DNA of 39,807 bases from Planctomycetota bacterium (GTDB taxonomy: Bacteria > Planctomycetota > UBA1135 > GCA-002686595). Positions 6,783-14,759 of the stretch are shown piece by piece; position 1 is the stretch's first letter; the number at the start of each line of letters is the position of its first letter. A program made the position numbers and the translations under genes. The notes below the pieces were generated by a model, which was not told where the DNA came from, ran no database searches, and saw only the letters and a program-made list of their open reading frames with translations. The stretch is taken from contig JAKFYL010000181.1 in the NCBI GenBank assembly GCA_021730845.1, forward strand, positions 1-39,807, written 5' to 3'.

Positions 6783-8189
6783 CTAGTTGCAGCGGTACCA
6801 ATGGCCACCCCCGATGTGCGCCGGATCCTTGGCCATTGCGCGGAACTCGTAGAGGTCCTCGGCATACAGCGGATCGACTTCGATGGCCGGCAAGCCTTGC
6901 GGATCGGTTGGTGGCGGAGCCTTGCCAGCCGCCTTTGCCCAGGAAGCAAACATGAGCTGCATGTCGCGCCGCGTGGAAGCCGGCGAATCGTCGCCCGTCT
7001 TGTTCTTGACGGGACTGAACTCCAGCCTGCGCTCCACCTCCAGCACGACGCTGCGCGGCGAGCGTGCCAAGGCATCGAAAACGAAGGTCTCGAACTTCAC
7101 GCCCTCTTTTTCGCACATGCGGCCTTGCTCGTAGGCCGGCATCTTCTTGCGCGCCAAGTGCCACGGCAATTGCAGACCGCCAGCGGTCAGTTCGGCGGCG
7201 AAATCCACGTCGATGGCGTGCACAGCGATGTTTCCGGCGCCAAAGCGCAAGCTTCCGTCGCCGTGGCGCGACTCGCGCAGGGAGGCAGGCAGGTCCGAGT
7301 ACTCGATGCAGCCCATCTTGCCTTGCACGCGCGCCAGAATTCCGACCTTTTCGTGCGCATCGCGCTTGCTCACGACTTTGCTGGACATGCGCGCGCCCGC
7401 GAGCTGATGGAGTCCCAAGAAAAGCGGATCGGCCGGTCGCGCCAGCGGGTTGTCCACTTGGAAATAGGACAGGCACTCCAGCCCGCGCGCGCGCGCGTCC
7501 GCCAAGGCTCCGCTGCGCGCAAATGCCTCCAGGGAACCGCCGTGACCATCGGGCGCTAGGAACAGCTTGCTCGGCCCGGCGCGCAAGATCTTGCCCGCTT
7601 CGTCGACGGCGGGGATCATGGCTTGGGAAAAGAAACGCACGTCGTCCTTGGCGAGACCAAAATGGGCGTGCGCGGCGAAGAAGTCGCGCGTGGCGCGGTC
7701 GTTGCCCGGTGAAGTCATGACGTACCACACCGGCGCGAAGCCGTGACGTCGTCCAGCGGCCAGGAGTCGCCGGGCGTGAATTTCGAACAGCGACCAGCCA
7801 CTCAACGGTCCGATCGGAAACGTGCCCTTGGGTGCTTCGAAACCAAGGCGCGAGGCTTGGCCTCCGGCTACTACGAGGAACCCGATCTTGGAGCCGGCCA
7901 AGGCTTTGGCTCCGCGACTTCGAGCTTCCTGGGCTTGCCGCTCTTGGTCCGGCGTGCGGACCAAGGGAAAACACTCGGGCGCTTGGATTTCGTCGCTGGC
8001 CAGGTTGCCGGTGTGCGCGCTCTGGCCCAAGAGTCGCGTTTGCGCGGCCATCAACTCGAAATCTACGCGCTCGAGCTCGGCCAAGAAGCGCGCACGATCC
8101 GTCTCACTGATGTGATCCCAATCCTCGAACAAATGCTCCTGACCCGCTTGGCGAGCCACGGAGCGCAGGCGCTCGGCATGAGCCGACAT
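6783..8189 (-). CDS. UDP-N-acetylglucosamine/UDP-sugar pyrophosphorylase, UAP1-like
   Basis: The product has 468 residues. It belongs to the large UDPGP family typified by eukaryotic UAP1, which makes UDP-GlcNAc (or a related UDP-sugar) from UTP and a sugar-1-phosphate. The nucleotide-binding loop VVAGGQASRLGFEAPKG near residue 105 matches the family consensus GGxGTRLGxxxPKG, with Ala-Ser replacing the Gly-Thr pair. Downstream motifs include KLFLAPDGHGGSLEAF, SYFQVDNPLARPADP and FGAGNIAVHAIDVDF, corresponding to the PDGNGG, DN and GN-H elements. The start ATG at 8189 has GGAGGAG upstream. The setting beside ddl and dapB suggests a role in wall precursor supply. UDP-glucose or UDP-GalNAc specificity cannot be excluded. 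Confidence 0.87.
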   Translation of the reverse strand: MSAHAERLRSVARQAGQEHLFEDWDHISETDRARFLAELERVDFELMAAQTRLLGQSAHTGNLASDEIQAPECFPLVRTPDQERQAQEARSRGAKALAGSKIGFLVVAGGQASRLGFEAPKGTFPIGPLSGWSLFEIHARRLLAAGRRHGFAPVWYVMTSPGNDRATRDFFAAHAHFGLAKDDVRFFSQAMIPAVDEAGKILRAGPSKLFLAPDGHGGSLEAFARSGALADARARGLECLSYFQVDNPLARPADPLFLGLHQLAGARMSSKVVSKRDAHEKVGILARVQGKMGCIEYSDLPASLRESRHGDGSLRFGAGNIAVHAIDVDFAAELTAGGLQLPWHLARKKMPAYEQGRMCEKEGVKFETFVFDALARSPRSVVLEVERRLEFSPVKNKTGDDSPASTRRDMQLMFASWAKAAGKAPPPTDPQGLPAIEVDPLYAEDLYEFRAMAKDPAHIGGGHWYRCN

Positions 8190-8221
8190 GTTGCGCTCGA
8201 TCTCCTCCCCGCAGGCCTTGC

Positions 8222-8569
8222 TCAGGCCACGGTCTGTTTGCTGGCGTCCATGGACAGAGTCTCAAGCACGTCCTTGAGCAGATCCTGCATGGCTTGTTGG
8301 CGCTTTTCCAGGCGCAATTGTCGGGACACCAAGCGTTCGACAATGGGCGGCAACACGGCCTGACGCACGTAGTTGTTGATCATGTTGATGATCTCCGCTC
8401 GATTGGCGTCGGGCAGCTTGTTGAAGTGGAAGTGGATTTTCTGGGTCAGCACTTCTTCCGTTACGTGGAGACACTCCGTGGTCAGCTCCTCGACACTGCG
8501 TCGATCGTGTTCCGAGTGAAACACCTGGACCTTGTAGCGGTGCAACAGTTCTTGGAATTTCTGATGCAT
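8222..8569 (-). CDS. Small helical protein of unknown function, 115 residues
   Basis: The frame starts at the ATG at 8569 (MHQKFQELLHRYKVQVFHSE), preceded by AGAGGG at a good distance. The chain is charged and predicted largely alpha-helical, with no membrane segment or signal. The segment DANRAEIINMINNYVRQAV and the Gln/Arg-rich helix after it could form a coiled coil or a helical bundle. No family is recognised. It sits between fabF (101 bases upstream) and the UAP1-like gene (32 bases downstream) on the same strand, so it is probably part of the fatty-acid/wall operon. A regulatory or adaptor role is only a guess. Confidence 0.75.
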   Translation of the reverse strand: MHQKFQELLHRYKVQVFHSEHDRRSVEELTTECLHVTEEVLTQKIHFHFNKLPDANRAEIINMINNYVRQAVLPPIVERLVSRQLRLEKRQQAMQDLLKDVLETLSMDASKQTVA

Positions 8570-8670
8570 GATTCCCTCTAGTTGGGGGTCGCGGAAGAGA
8601 AGCGAGAGATGGTTGCAGCCGCCGAGCGGGGCCACAAGGTCCATACTACCACAGGCCAGCAGCCCCCTGG

Positions 8671-9912
8671 TCAGTCGACTTGCCCGACCAAAAGGGACAC
8701 GTTGTGGCCGCCAAAACCCAGCGAATTGGACAGCGCGTTGCGCACGCGCATTTCGCGCGCCGCGCCCGGCACGTAGTCCAAATCGCACTCCGGGTCGGGG
8801 TGCTCCAGGTTGCGGGTTGGGTGCACGACTCCGCGGCTCACACTCAAGGCCGTTGCGACGAGTTCGATGGCCGCCGAGGCGCCCAAAAGATGCCCGACCA
8901 TCGACTTGGTGGAACTGATGGCCAGTTTCCGCGCGTGGCTGCCAAACGTTAGTTTCAAGGCGCGCGTTTCGATGGCATCGTTGTACTTGGTACTGGTGCC
9001 GTGGGCGTTGATGTAGTCCACCTGATCGGGGTTGACCCGTCCGTGGCGCAGGGCTTCCTGGAACGCGCGCGCCGGACCACTGCCATCCTCGCGCGGCGCC
9101 GTGATGTGGAAGGCGTCGTCCGTGGAACCATAGCCCTTGACTTCGCAGTACACGCGCGCGCCGCGCGCCTTGGCGCGCTCGAGTTCCTCGAAAATCAGCA
9201 CGCCGCAACCTTCTCCCATCACGAAGCCGTCGCGTTCGGCATCGAAAGGCCGCGATGCGGCGCTGGGGTCGTCGTTGCGCGTCGAGAGGGCCTTGGCCGA
9301 GCAGAAGCCGGCGAGTCCCAGGCGCGTCGTGGCCGACTCGGCTCCGCCTGTGACGACCAAGTCGGCGTCCCCCATCTGGATTGCACGCCAGGCCATGCCC
9401 ATGGCGTGGCCCGCGGAGGCGCAGGCGCTGGAAGTCGTGAACGTCGTGCCCAGGATGCCGTTCTCGATCGCCACTTGGCCGGAGACAGCATTGGCCATGA
9501 TGCGCGGGATGAAATGCGGGCTCACGCGCCGCGGCCCCTTTTCCAGCATGGCCAGAAACTGTTCCTCGATGCCCGTGATGCCGCCGATGCCCGTGGCCAA
9601 GATGCAGCCATAGCGTTCGCGTTGCGGCTCGGGTTGCGAAGCCAACTCCAAGCCGGCGTCTCGCAAAGCCTCGCGCGTCGCGACCAGCGCCCACTGTGTG
9701 AACGGATCCAGCTTGCGCAGGTCCATCACGCCAAAGTGCTTGGCCCCATCCCATTTCACGTTGGCCGCGAAGCGCACGGGGTAGTCGCTGACGTCGAACG
9801 AAGTGATCGGACCCATGCCGCTTTCGCCGCGGAGCATGGCCGCAAACGACGTTTCCACGTCGTTTCCAAGCGGGTTGATTGTACCTAGCCCTGTGATGAC
9901 AACGCGTCGCAT
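8671..9912 (-). CDS. fabF: Beta-ketoacyl-ACP synthase II
   Basis: 413 residues, standard for FabF. The enzyme condenses malonyl-ACP with acyl-ACP in fatty-acid elongation. The start MRRVVITGLGTINPLGN is canonical and 19 residues of an upstream in-frame extension were discarded. The thiolase-fold triad is intact: the nucleophilic Cys in TSSACASAGHAMG, and the two His in NAHGTSTKYNDAIE and STKSMVGHLLGAS. The C-terminus has the usual NSLGFGGHNVSLL. It lies downstream of acpP in a run of fatty-acid genes, all on the same strand. Confidence 0.96.
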   Translation of the reverse strand: MRRVVITGLGTINPLGNDVETSFAAMLRGESGMGPITSFDVSDYPVRFAANVKWDGAKHFGVMDLRKLDPFTQWALVATREALRDAGLELASQPEPQRERYGCILATGIGGITGIEEQFLAMLEKGPRRVSPHFIPRIMANAVSGQVAIENGILGTTFTTSSACASAGHAMGMAWRAIQMGDADLVVTGGAESATTRLGLAGFCSAKALSTRNDDPSAASRPFDAERDGFVMGEGCGVLIFEELERAKARGARVYCEVKGYGSTDDAFHITAPREDGSGPARAFQEALRHGRVNPDQVDYINAHGTSTKYNDAIETRALKLTFGSHARKLAISSTKSMVGHLLGASAAIELVATALSVSRGVVHPTRNLEHPDPECDLDYVPGAAREMRVRNALSNSLGFGGHNVSLLVGQVD

Positions 9913-10026
9913 GGACTCTTGGCTGTGCTCCTTACTGTCACCGCGCCTTCGTGAAAGCGCTCTGGCCACTCTTGCTGCGTCGTTCCCGTAGAAGCCGTCG
10001 CGCCGGAAATTGGGAGGCGGCCGCTG

Positions 10027-10275
10027 TTAGCACTTGCCTTGGATGTAGTCGATCGCCGCACCAACGGTCTGGATGCTTTCGGCATCTTCGTCGGGAATGG
10101 AAATCTCGAATTCGTCTTCGAATTCCATCACCAGCTCGACGGTGTCGAGCGAGTCCGCGCCCAGGTCGTTGATGAACGACGTTTCACGCGTGACCTTGTC
10201 GGGCGTCGCGCCCATCTGGTCGCAAACAATCTTGATCACGCGCTCTTCGATCGAGGGGTTCGTCACCGGTGCCAT
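10027..10275 (-). CDS. acpP: Acyl carrier protein
   Basis: 82 residues, starting at [20 protein letters not shown]. The phosphopantetheine site is the Ser of [12 protein letters not shown], and helix II/III acidity ([15 protein letters not shown]) is typical of ACP for binding FabF, FabG, FabD and FabH. GGAG directly touches the ATG at 10275. The protein carries growing acyl chains. Gaps of 114 bases to fabF and 134 to fabG are the widest inside this cluster, so an internal promoter or processing site is possible, but no clear one was identified. Confidence 0.96.
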   Translation of the reverse strand: MAPVTNPSIEERVIKIVCDQMGATPDKVTRETSFINDLGADSLDTVELVMEFEDEFEISIPDEDAESIQTVGAAIDYIQGKC

Positions 10276-10409
10276 CTCCGTACCTAACGAGGGGAGCTCT
10301 TGGAAATCTAGCCCTGGCGCTCCTGCCGATCCTGGCTTGGCCCTAGGGGCCGCAACCAGCAAAGGACATGAGCCGCGCTCGGGCCGGTCAAGCTCATGCG
10401 CGTGCTACC

Positions 10410-11165
10410 CTACAAACTGAGGCCGCCGTCCACCACTAGGACTTGCCCAGTGATCCAGGCCCCGGCTGGACCAACCAAGAAATCCACGGCCAGGGCCACG
10501 TCTTCCGGGCTGCCCGCGCGGCCCAGGGGCGTAGCCGCCAGCAATTCGGTTCTTGCTTTTTCGTCCAGTTGGCCGGTCATATCCGTGGCGATGAACCCCG
10601 GGGCGACGGCGTTCACGCACACCCCGCGAGAGGCCAGTTCCTTGGCCGTGGACTTGGTCAATCCGATCAGGCCGGCCTTGCTGGCCGCGTAGTTTGCCTG
10701 GCCGGCGTTGCCCGTCAGACCCACGACGGAGGCGATGTTGACGATGCGACCCGAGCTCTTCATCAAGGGCCGTGCGGCGGCCTTGAGGAACAGGAATGCG
10801 CCCTTGAGGTTGACGGCGATCACGCGATCGAAATCGTCCTCGCTCATGCGCAAAAGCAGCTGATCGCGCGTGATGCCGGCGTTGTTGACCAGGATGTCCA
10901 GGCCCCCCAGCTCCTTGGTGACTTGGCTCACCAGGTCCGCCACGGCCGCGGCCTGGGTCACGTCGACTCCGAAGCGCAGCACCTTGGCGCCCAGGTCCTG
11001 GCACTCCTTGGCGGCCGGCTCCAGGCCTTCGCTCGTGGTGGCCACCAAAGCCAGCGTTGCGCCGCGTCTGGCGAGCTGCACGGCAATGGCTCGGCCGATG
11101 CCGCGCGAAGCACCGGTGACCAAGGCCACCTTTTTTTCGAGGAATCGTTCGCTTGCAGGCTGCAT
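10410..11165 (-). CDS. fabG: 3-oxoacyl-ACP reductase
   Basis: 251 residues, a short-chain dehydrogenase that reduces 3-oxoacyl-ACP with NADPH. The cofactor loop is VTGASRGIGRAIA near residue 16. NNAGITRD is present, as are the catalytic Ser (NIASVVGLTG) and the YxxxK pair (ANYAASKAGLIGLTK). The C-terminal PGFIATDM is typical. The ATG at 11165 was chosen because the upstream in-frame sequence is the overlapped end of fabD. FabD ends 35 bases upstream, so the two are co-transcribed. Confidence 0.96.
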   Translation of the reverse strand: MQPASERFLEKKVALVTGASRGIGRAIAVQLARRGATLALVATTSEGLEPAAKECQDLGAKVLRFGVDVTQAAAVADLVSQVTKELGGLDILVNNAGITRDQLLLRMSEDDFDRVIAVNLKGAFLFLKAAARPLMKSSGRIVNIASVVGLTGNAGQANYAASKAGLIGLTKSTAKELASRGVCVNAVAPGFIATDMTGQLDEKARTELLAATPLGRAGSPEDVALAVDFLVGPAGAWITGQVLVVDGGLSL

Positions 11166-11200
11166 CCGGTGCTCTCGTGTCAGGTCCGCCCAGGTAGGGC

Positions 11201-12133
11201 TCAGTTGGCTTTGGTCGCGTCCACCAGGTCGGTTGGCGTCGCCACGCTGCGCACGCTTCGATCCGGAGCAATTTTTCCCATCAGGCCGGCCAGCACCTTG
11301 CCCGGGGCGGGTTCCAGGAAGGCCGTGACGCCCAGGGCCAGCGCGGTGTGCATCGATTTCTCCCACAGCACACTGGCGCATACTTGTTCCGCTAAGAAGC
11401 GCCGAATCTGGTGCGGGTCACTGACCTGCTCGCCGGTGACGTTGGTCACGAACGGAATCGCCGGCGCTCGGATCGGTATCGTGCGCAGCGCTTCCTCCAA
11501 GGCTGCTTGCGCCGGTTGCATGCAGCGCGAGTGGAAGCCGCCGGCGACGACCAATCGACGCGTGCGCTTGACTCCGTGATCCTTGGCCGCAGCCTCGAGC
11601 GCATCCAGCGCCGCGAGTTCGCCGGCCACGATGATCTGCCCGGGGGCATTGAGGTTGGCGACCGAACAGATCCCGTGCTTGCTGGCAAAGGCGGTCAAGC
11701 TGCGCGCCTGCTCTTCGCTGGCGCCCATCAAACTGGTCATGGAAGACGGGCAAGCCTCGCTGGCCTGCTGCATGGCGCGTCCACGCAGCGCCACGAGCCG
11801 CACGGCATCCTCGAATGCCAGCGCTCCCGCAAACCACAGCGCGGTGTACTCGCCCAGCGAAAGGCCGGCGGCCAGGGGCGCCCGGCGCGGATCCAGGCCG
11901 CGCTCGATCAGGACTTCCACCACGCAAGCGCTGGTGGTGAAAATGCCCGGCTGGGCGAGGTCCGTGCGGTGGATGTCCTCGCCGCGATTCCAGCACGCAT
12001 CTTCCAGCGACCAACCCAGCGCCGCGCTGGCGCGCGCAAACGTCGCCCGCGCCTTGGGATAGGCCTGGCACCAATCCTGACCCATGCCACAAGACTGGGC
12101 ACCTTGACCGGGAAACAGCAGCGCCTCGTTCAC
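11201..12133 (-). CDS. fabD: Malonyl-CoA:ACP transacylase
   Basis: 310 residues from a GTG at 12133 (VNEALLFPGQGAQSCGMGQD). It loads malonyl groups onto ACP. GQGAQ is the N-terminal signature. The nucleophile is the Ser of AGLSLGEYTALWFAG, where the usual His before Ser is Leu. The second catalytic His is in GGFHSRCMQPA. An unusual Trp and Cys content in the first 60 residues is not a concern. It lies between fabH (51 bases upstream) and fabG. Confidence 0.94.
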   Translation of the reverse strand: MNEALLFPGQGAQSCGMGQDWCQAYPKARATFARASAALGWSLEDACWNRGEDIHRTDLAQPGIFTTSACVVEVLIERGLDPRRAPLAAGLSLGEYTALWFAGALAFEDAVRLVALRGRAMQQASEACPSSMTSLMGASEEQARSLTAFASKHGICSVANLNAPGQIIVAGELAALDALEAAAKDHGVKRTRRLVVAGGFHSRCMQPAQAALEEALRTIPIRAPAIPFVTNVTGEQVSDPHQIRRFLAEQVCASVLWEKSMHTALALGVTAFLEPAPGKVLAGLMGKIAPDRSVRSVATPTDLVDATKAN

Positions 12134-12183
12134 TTTGCCGACACTCCTTGGTCGATTGGACTGAAGAAAAAAATCTTGGAGGG

Positions 12184-13173
12184 CTACCAGCGCACCAACG
12201 TGCCGCCCCAGGTCAAACCCGCTCCAAAGGCCACTGAAATCAACAACTGACCCGGTTTCAAGCGTCCTTGGCGCACGGCTTCGTCGAGCGCAATCGGCAC
12301 CGAAGCAGCCGACGTGTTGCCGTAGCGATCGATGTTGATCATGGCCTTGTCCAGCGGCCAGCCCACGCGCTCCATGGCCGCCTCGATGATGCGGCCGTTG
12401 ACTTGGTGCGGCACGATCAATCCGATTTCCTCGTAGCTGTGGCCCTCGGCCATGGACTCGATCAATTCGGCCATCTTGGTGACCGCGAAGCGGAACACAT
12501 CGCGCCCTTTGAGTCGGATGAAGTGCTCCTTGCGATCGACGGAATCGTGGGTGGGCGGCACGAGCGAACCGCCGCCGCGCATGTGGATCAGATCGAACGA
12601 AGAACCGTCCGCGCCCAGCGTGGTCTTGAGGATCTCGCCCTGCGCACGTTCTTCCAAGGGTACGAGCACGGCCGCACCGGCGCCGTCGCCGAACAGGATG
12701 CAGGAAGTGCGATCCTCCCAATCCAAGAAGCGCGACAGAGTTTCGGCGCCGATGACCAGCACGCGTTTGGCGCGGCCCGCGGCGATGAACGCCTCGCCCG
12801 TGTGCAGGGCGGTCAAGAAACCCGTGCACGCCGCGGCTACGTCGAAGGCGCCGGCATTCTTGCAGCCCAATTGGTTCTGCACCAAGCACGAGCAGGAGGG
12901 CAACAAGTAGTCTGGCGTGAGCGTGCCGACCACCACCAGATCGATTTCCTCGGGGCTGACTCGGGCGGCTTCCAGGGCGCGCCTTGCCGCGCGGACGCAC
13001 ATGTCCGAGGTGGCTTGGCCGTCGGCGGCGAAGCGGCGTTCGCGGATGCCGGTGCGCTGCACGATCCACTCGTCCGAAGTATCGACGAGCTTGGCGCAGT
13101 CTTGGTTGGTGAGCACGCGCTCGGGTGCGTAGCAACCCGTGCCGGCTATACCAACGCGAACGCGAGACGTCAT
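12184..13173 (-). CDS. fabH: Beta-ketoacyl-ACP synthase III
   Basis: 329 residues. It starts fatty-acid synthesis by condensing an acyl-CoA primer with malonyl-ACP. The catalytic Cys is in FDVAAACTGFLTALHTGEAF, the His in IVPHQVNGRIIE and the Asn in DRYGNTSAASVPIAL; the C-terminal GAGLTWGGTLVRW is typical. TSDEWIVQRTGIRERR is the characteristic N-terminal stretch. The ATG at 13173 (MTSRVRVGIAGTG) fits the family. About 177 bases separate it from plsX, with no obvious terminator. Confidence 0.96.
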   Translation of the reverse strand: MTSRVRVGIAGTGCYAPERVLTNQDCAKLVDTSDEWIVQRTGIRERRFAADGQATSDMCVRAARRALEAARVSPEEIDLVVVGTLTPDYLLPSCSCLVQNQLGCKNAGAFDVAAACTGFLTALHTGEAFIAAGRAKRVLVIGAETLSRFLDWEDRTSCILFGDGAGAAVLVPLEERAQGEILKTTLGADGSSFDLIHMRGGGSLVPPTHDSVDRKEHFIRLKGRDVFRFAVTKMAELIESMAEGHSYEEIGLIVPHQVNGRIIEAAMERVGWPLDKAMINIDRYGNTSAASVPIALDEAVRQGRLKPGQLLISVAFGAGLTWGGTLVRW

Positions 13174-13350
13174 GCGGAGTGCAAAGGCGGGCCTAGTACC
13201 GGACCGCGGCCCGATCTTAGCGGCAGGCGAGCGCCCCCCCAAGCGTCTGCTTGCGCGCAAACAGGCCGTGGCACGAAATCCGGCGCGTCCTTGCGGAGCA
13301 GGTGGCCGAGCCGTACCCGTCTGACGCGCTGTGCCGCATGCGCCTGGCGA

Positions 13351-14391
13351 CTAGGCCACGCTTCCCGGCGGAGCCAGTTGGGCCACACCGGCCACGATGT
13401 GCTGATTGACCCCGCTATCCAAGGCGCGCTGGGCTTGGCGCAGTGCGTTGGCCACGGCCGACCTGTCGGAGCGGCCGTGCCCCTTGACCACGATGCCGTT
13501 GACCCCCAGCAGCAGTGCGCCGCCGTACTCGGCGTAATCGATGTGGGTTTGGATGCGGCGCAGTGTAGTCGGCGCAATGGCCTGGGCGTCCTGCTTGCAC
13601 TCCTTGACGACCATGCCGAGCAGGAACACCGAGAAACTCTCGAGCAGTTTCAAGGCGACGTTGCCGGTGAAACCGTCGGTTACCACCACGTCCGCGGCGT
13701 TGGCGAAAATGGTATTGGCTTCGATGTTGCCCACGAAGTTCCGCGCAGCACCCTCGATCATCGGGTAGGCCTCCTTGAGCAGGTCCGTACCCTTGCCCGG
13801 CTCGGAACCGATGTTGAGCAGGCCCACGCGCGGCTCCTTGATTCCCAAGCAATCGCGGGCATAGACCGAGCCCATGAGCGCATATTGGGCCAAATGTTGG
13901 GGCTTGGGGGCGGCGTTGGCGCCCATGTCGAGCAGCGTGACCGGCGTGCCCGTGAGTTCCAGGGTCACGGCGATGGCTGGTCGCTTGACACCTTCCAGGG
14001 TGCCAAGTCCGAGCGTCGCGGCCCCGACCATGGCCCCCGTGTTGCCCATGCTGACCACGGCGCCGGCGCCGCCCTTGGCGACCAGACCGACGCAAACGGC
14101 GATCGAGGAATCGGGCTTGGCGCGCAGGGCCTGTGCCGGGGATTCGGCCATGCCGATGACTTGGCTGGCAGCTTGGATCTGGAATCCCGGGTTGCCGCCG
14201 CGCGCGTTCAGCTCGCGCTCGATCAGGGCCGGGTCGCCCACCAGTACGATGCGCTGGGCCGGCACGTGCGACACGCCTTCGTAGCGCCGCGAAACGGACT
14301 CCGGATTGGCAGCGGCGATAGCACCTTCCAGGGTTGCAGCGGGGGCGTGGTCGCCACCCATCACGTCCAGCGCGATCTTCTTGGAACTCAT
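13351..14391 (-). CDS. plsX: Phosphate acyltransferase PlsX
   Basis: 346 residues. PlsX converts acyl-ACP to acyl-phosphate for phospholipid synthesis. The N-terminal ALDVMGGDHAP is diagnostic. GNTGAMVGAATLGLG, GIKEPRVGLLNIGSEPGKG and VTDGFTGNVALKLLE are further family segments. The start at 14391 has GTGGAGGC immediately upstream. It follows rpmF by 62 bases, the common bacterial rpmF-plsX-fab order. Confidence 0.96.
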   Translation of the reverse strand: MSSKKIALDVMGGDHAPAATLEGAIAAANPESVSRRYEGVSHVPAQRIVLVGDPALIERELNARGGNPGFQIQAASQVIGMAESPAQALRAKPDSSIAVCVGLVAKGGAGAVVSMGNTGAMVGAATLGLGTLEGVKRPAIAVTLELTGTPVTLLDMGANAAPKPQHLAQYALMGSVYARDCLGIKEPRVGLLNIGSEPGKGTDLLKEAYPMIEGAARNFVGNIEANTIFANAADVVVTDGFTGNVALKLLESFSVFLLGMVVKECKQDAQAIAPTTLRRIQTHIDYAEYGGALLLGVNGIVVKGHGRSDRSAVANALRQAQRALDSGVNQHIVAGVAQLAPPGSVA

Positions 14392-14453
14392 GCCTCCACG
14401 GGGCTACTCATGGCAGCCCCCTTTGGTCCGCGAGCCTAGCGTTTGCGTCGCGA

Positions 14454-14666
14454 CTAGAAAGCGTCGCGAACGAAAACTTCCATCGGCTGGTCCTTTTCGT
14501 TGCCCTTGCGCACCAGCCCGTAGTAACCGCAGTTCTCGCACACACGGTGGCGGCGCACCAAGGCGCCGCAGCGGCCGCAATGCTCGGAGACATGGGCCTT
14601 GATCGCGTCGTGGGAGCGACGGATACGGGTGCGGGTATTGGAGTGGCGTCGTTTGGGATTGGGCAT
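14454..14666 (-). CDS. rpmF: Ribosomal protein bL32
   Basis: 70 residues starting MPNPKRRHSNTRTRIRRSHD, slightly longer than the usual 56-65. It has the zinc-ribbon Cys pairs CGRCG and CENCG seen in the Cys-containing (C+) form of L32. The C-terminus (GLVRKGNEKDQPMEVFVRDA) is slightly extended. It is the first gene of the rpmF-plsX-fab operon; the ATG at 14666 lies about 20 bases after the -10 box. Confidence 0.93.
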   Translation of the reverse strand: MPNPKRRHSNTRTRIRRSHDAIKAHVSEHCGRCGALVRRHRVCENCGYYGLVRKGNEKDQPMEVFVRDAF

Positions 14667-14686
14667 GGCAATTCTGGAAAGGGCGA

Positions 14687-14716
14687 ATCCTAGTGCCGCC
14701 AAGGGGGCAGTGTCAA
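14687..14716 (-). promoter_or_regulatory. Promoter of the rpmF-plsX-fab operon
   Basis: On the minus strand, TTGACA (14716-14711) and TAGGAT (14692-14687) are separated by 18 bases, the best sigma-70 match in the window. The predicted start near 14680 leaves a leader of only about 14 bases before rpmF. A strong promoter suits a ribosomal-protein-led operon. Confidence 0.78.
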
Positions 14717-14759
14717 CGCGCCGGCCCCCCGGCTTCCCGGCCCGAAGGACGGGCGAGTA

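Noticed and set aside
12268-14439. A 723-codon open frame antisense to fabH and plsX
   Set aside because: Complement of two well-supported genes; no motif or ribosome binding site.
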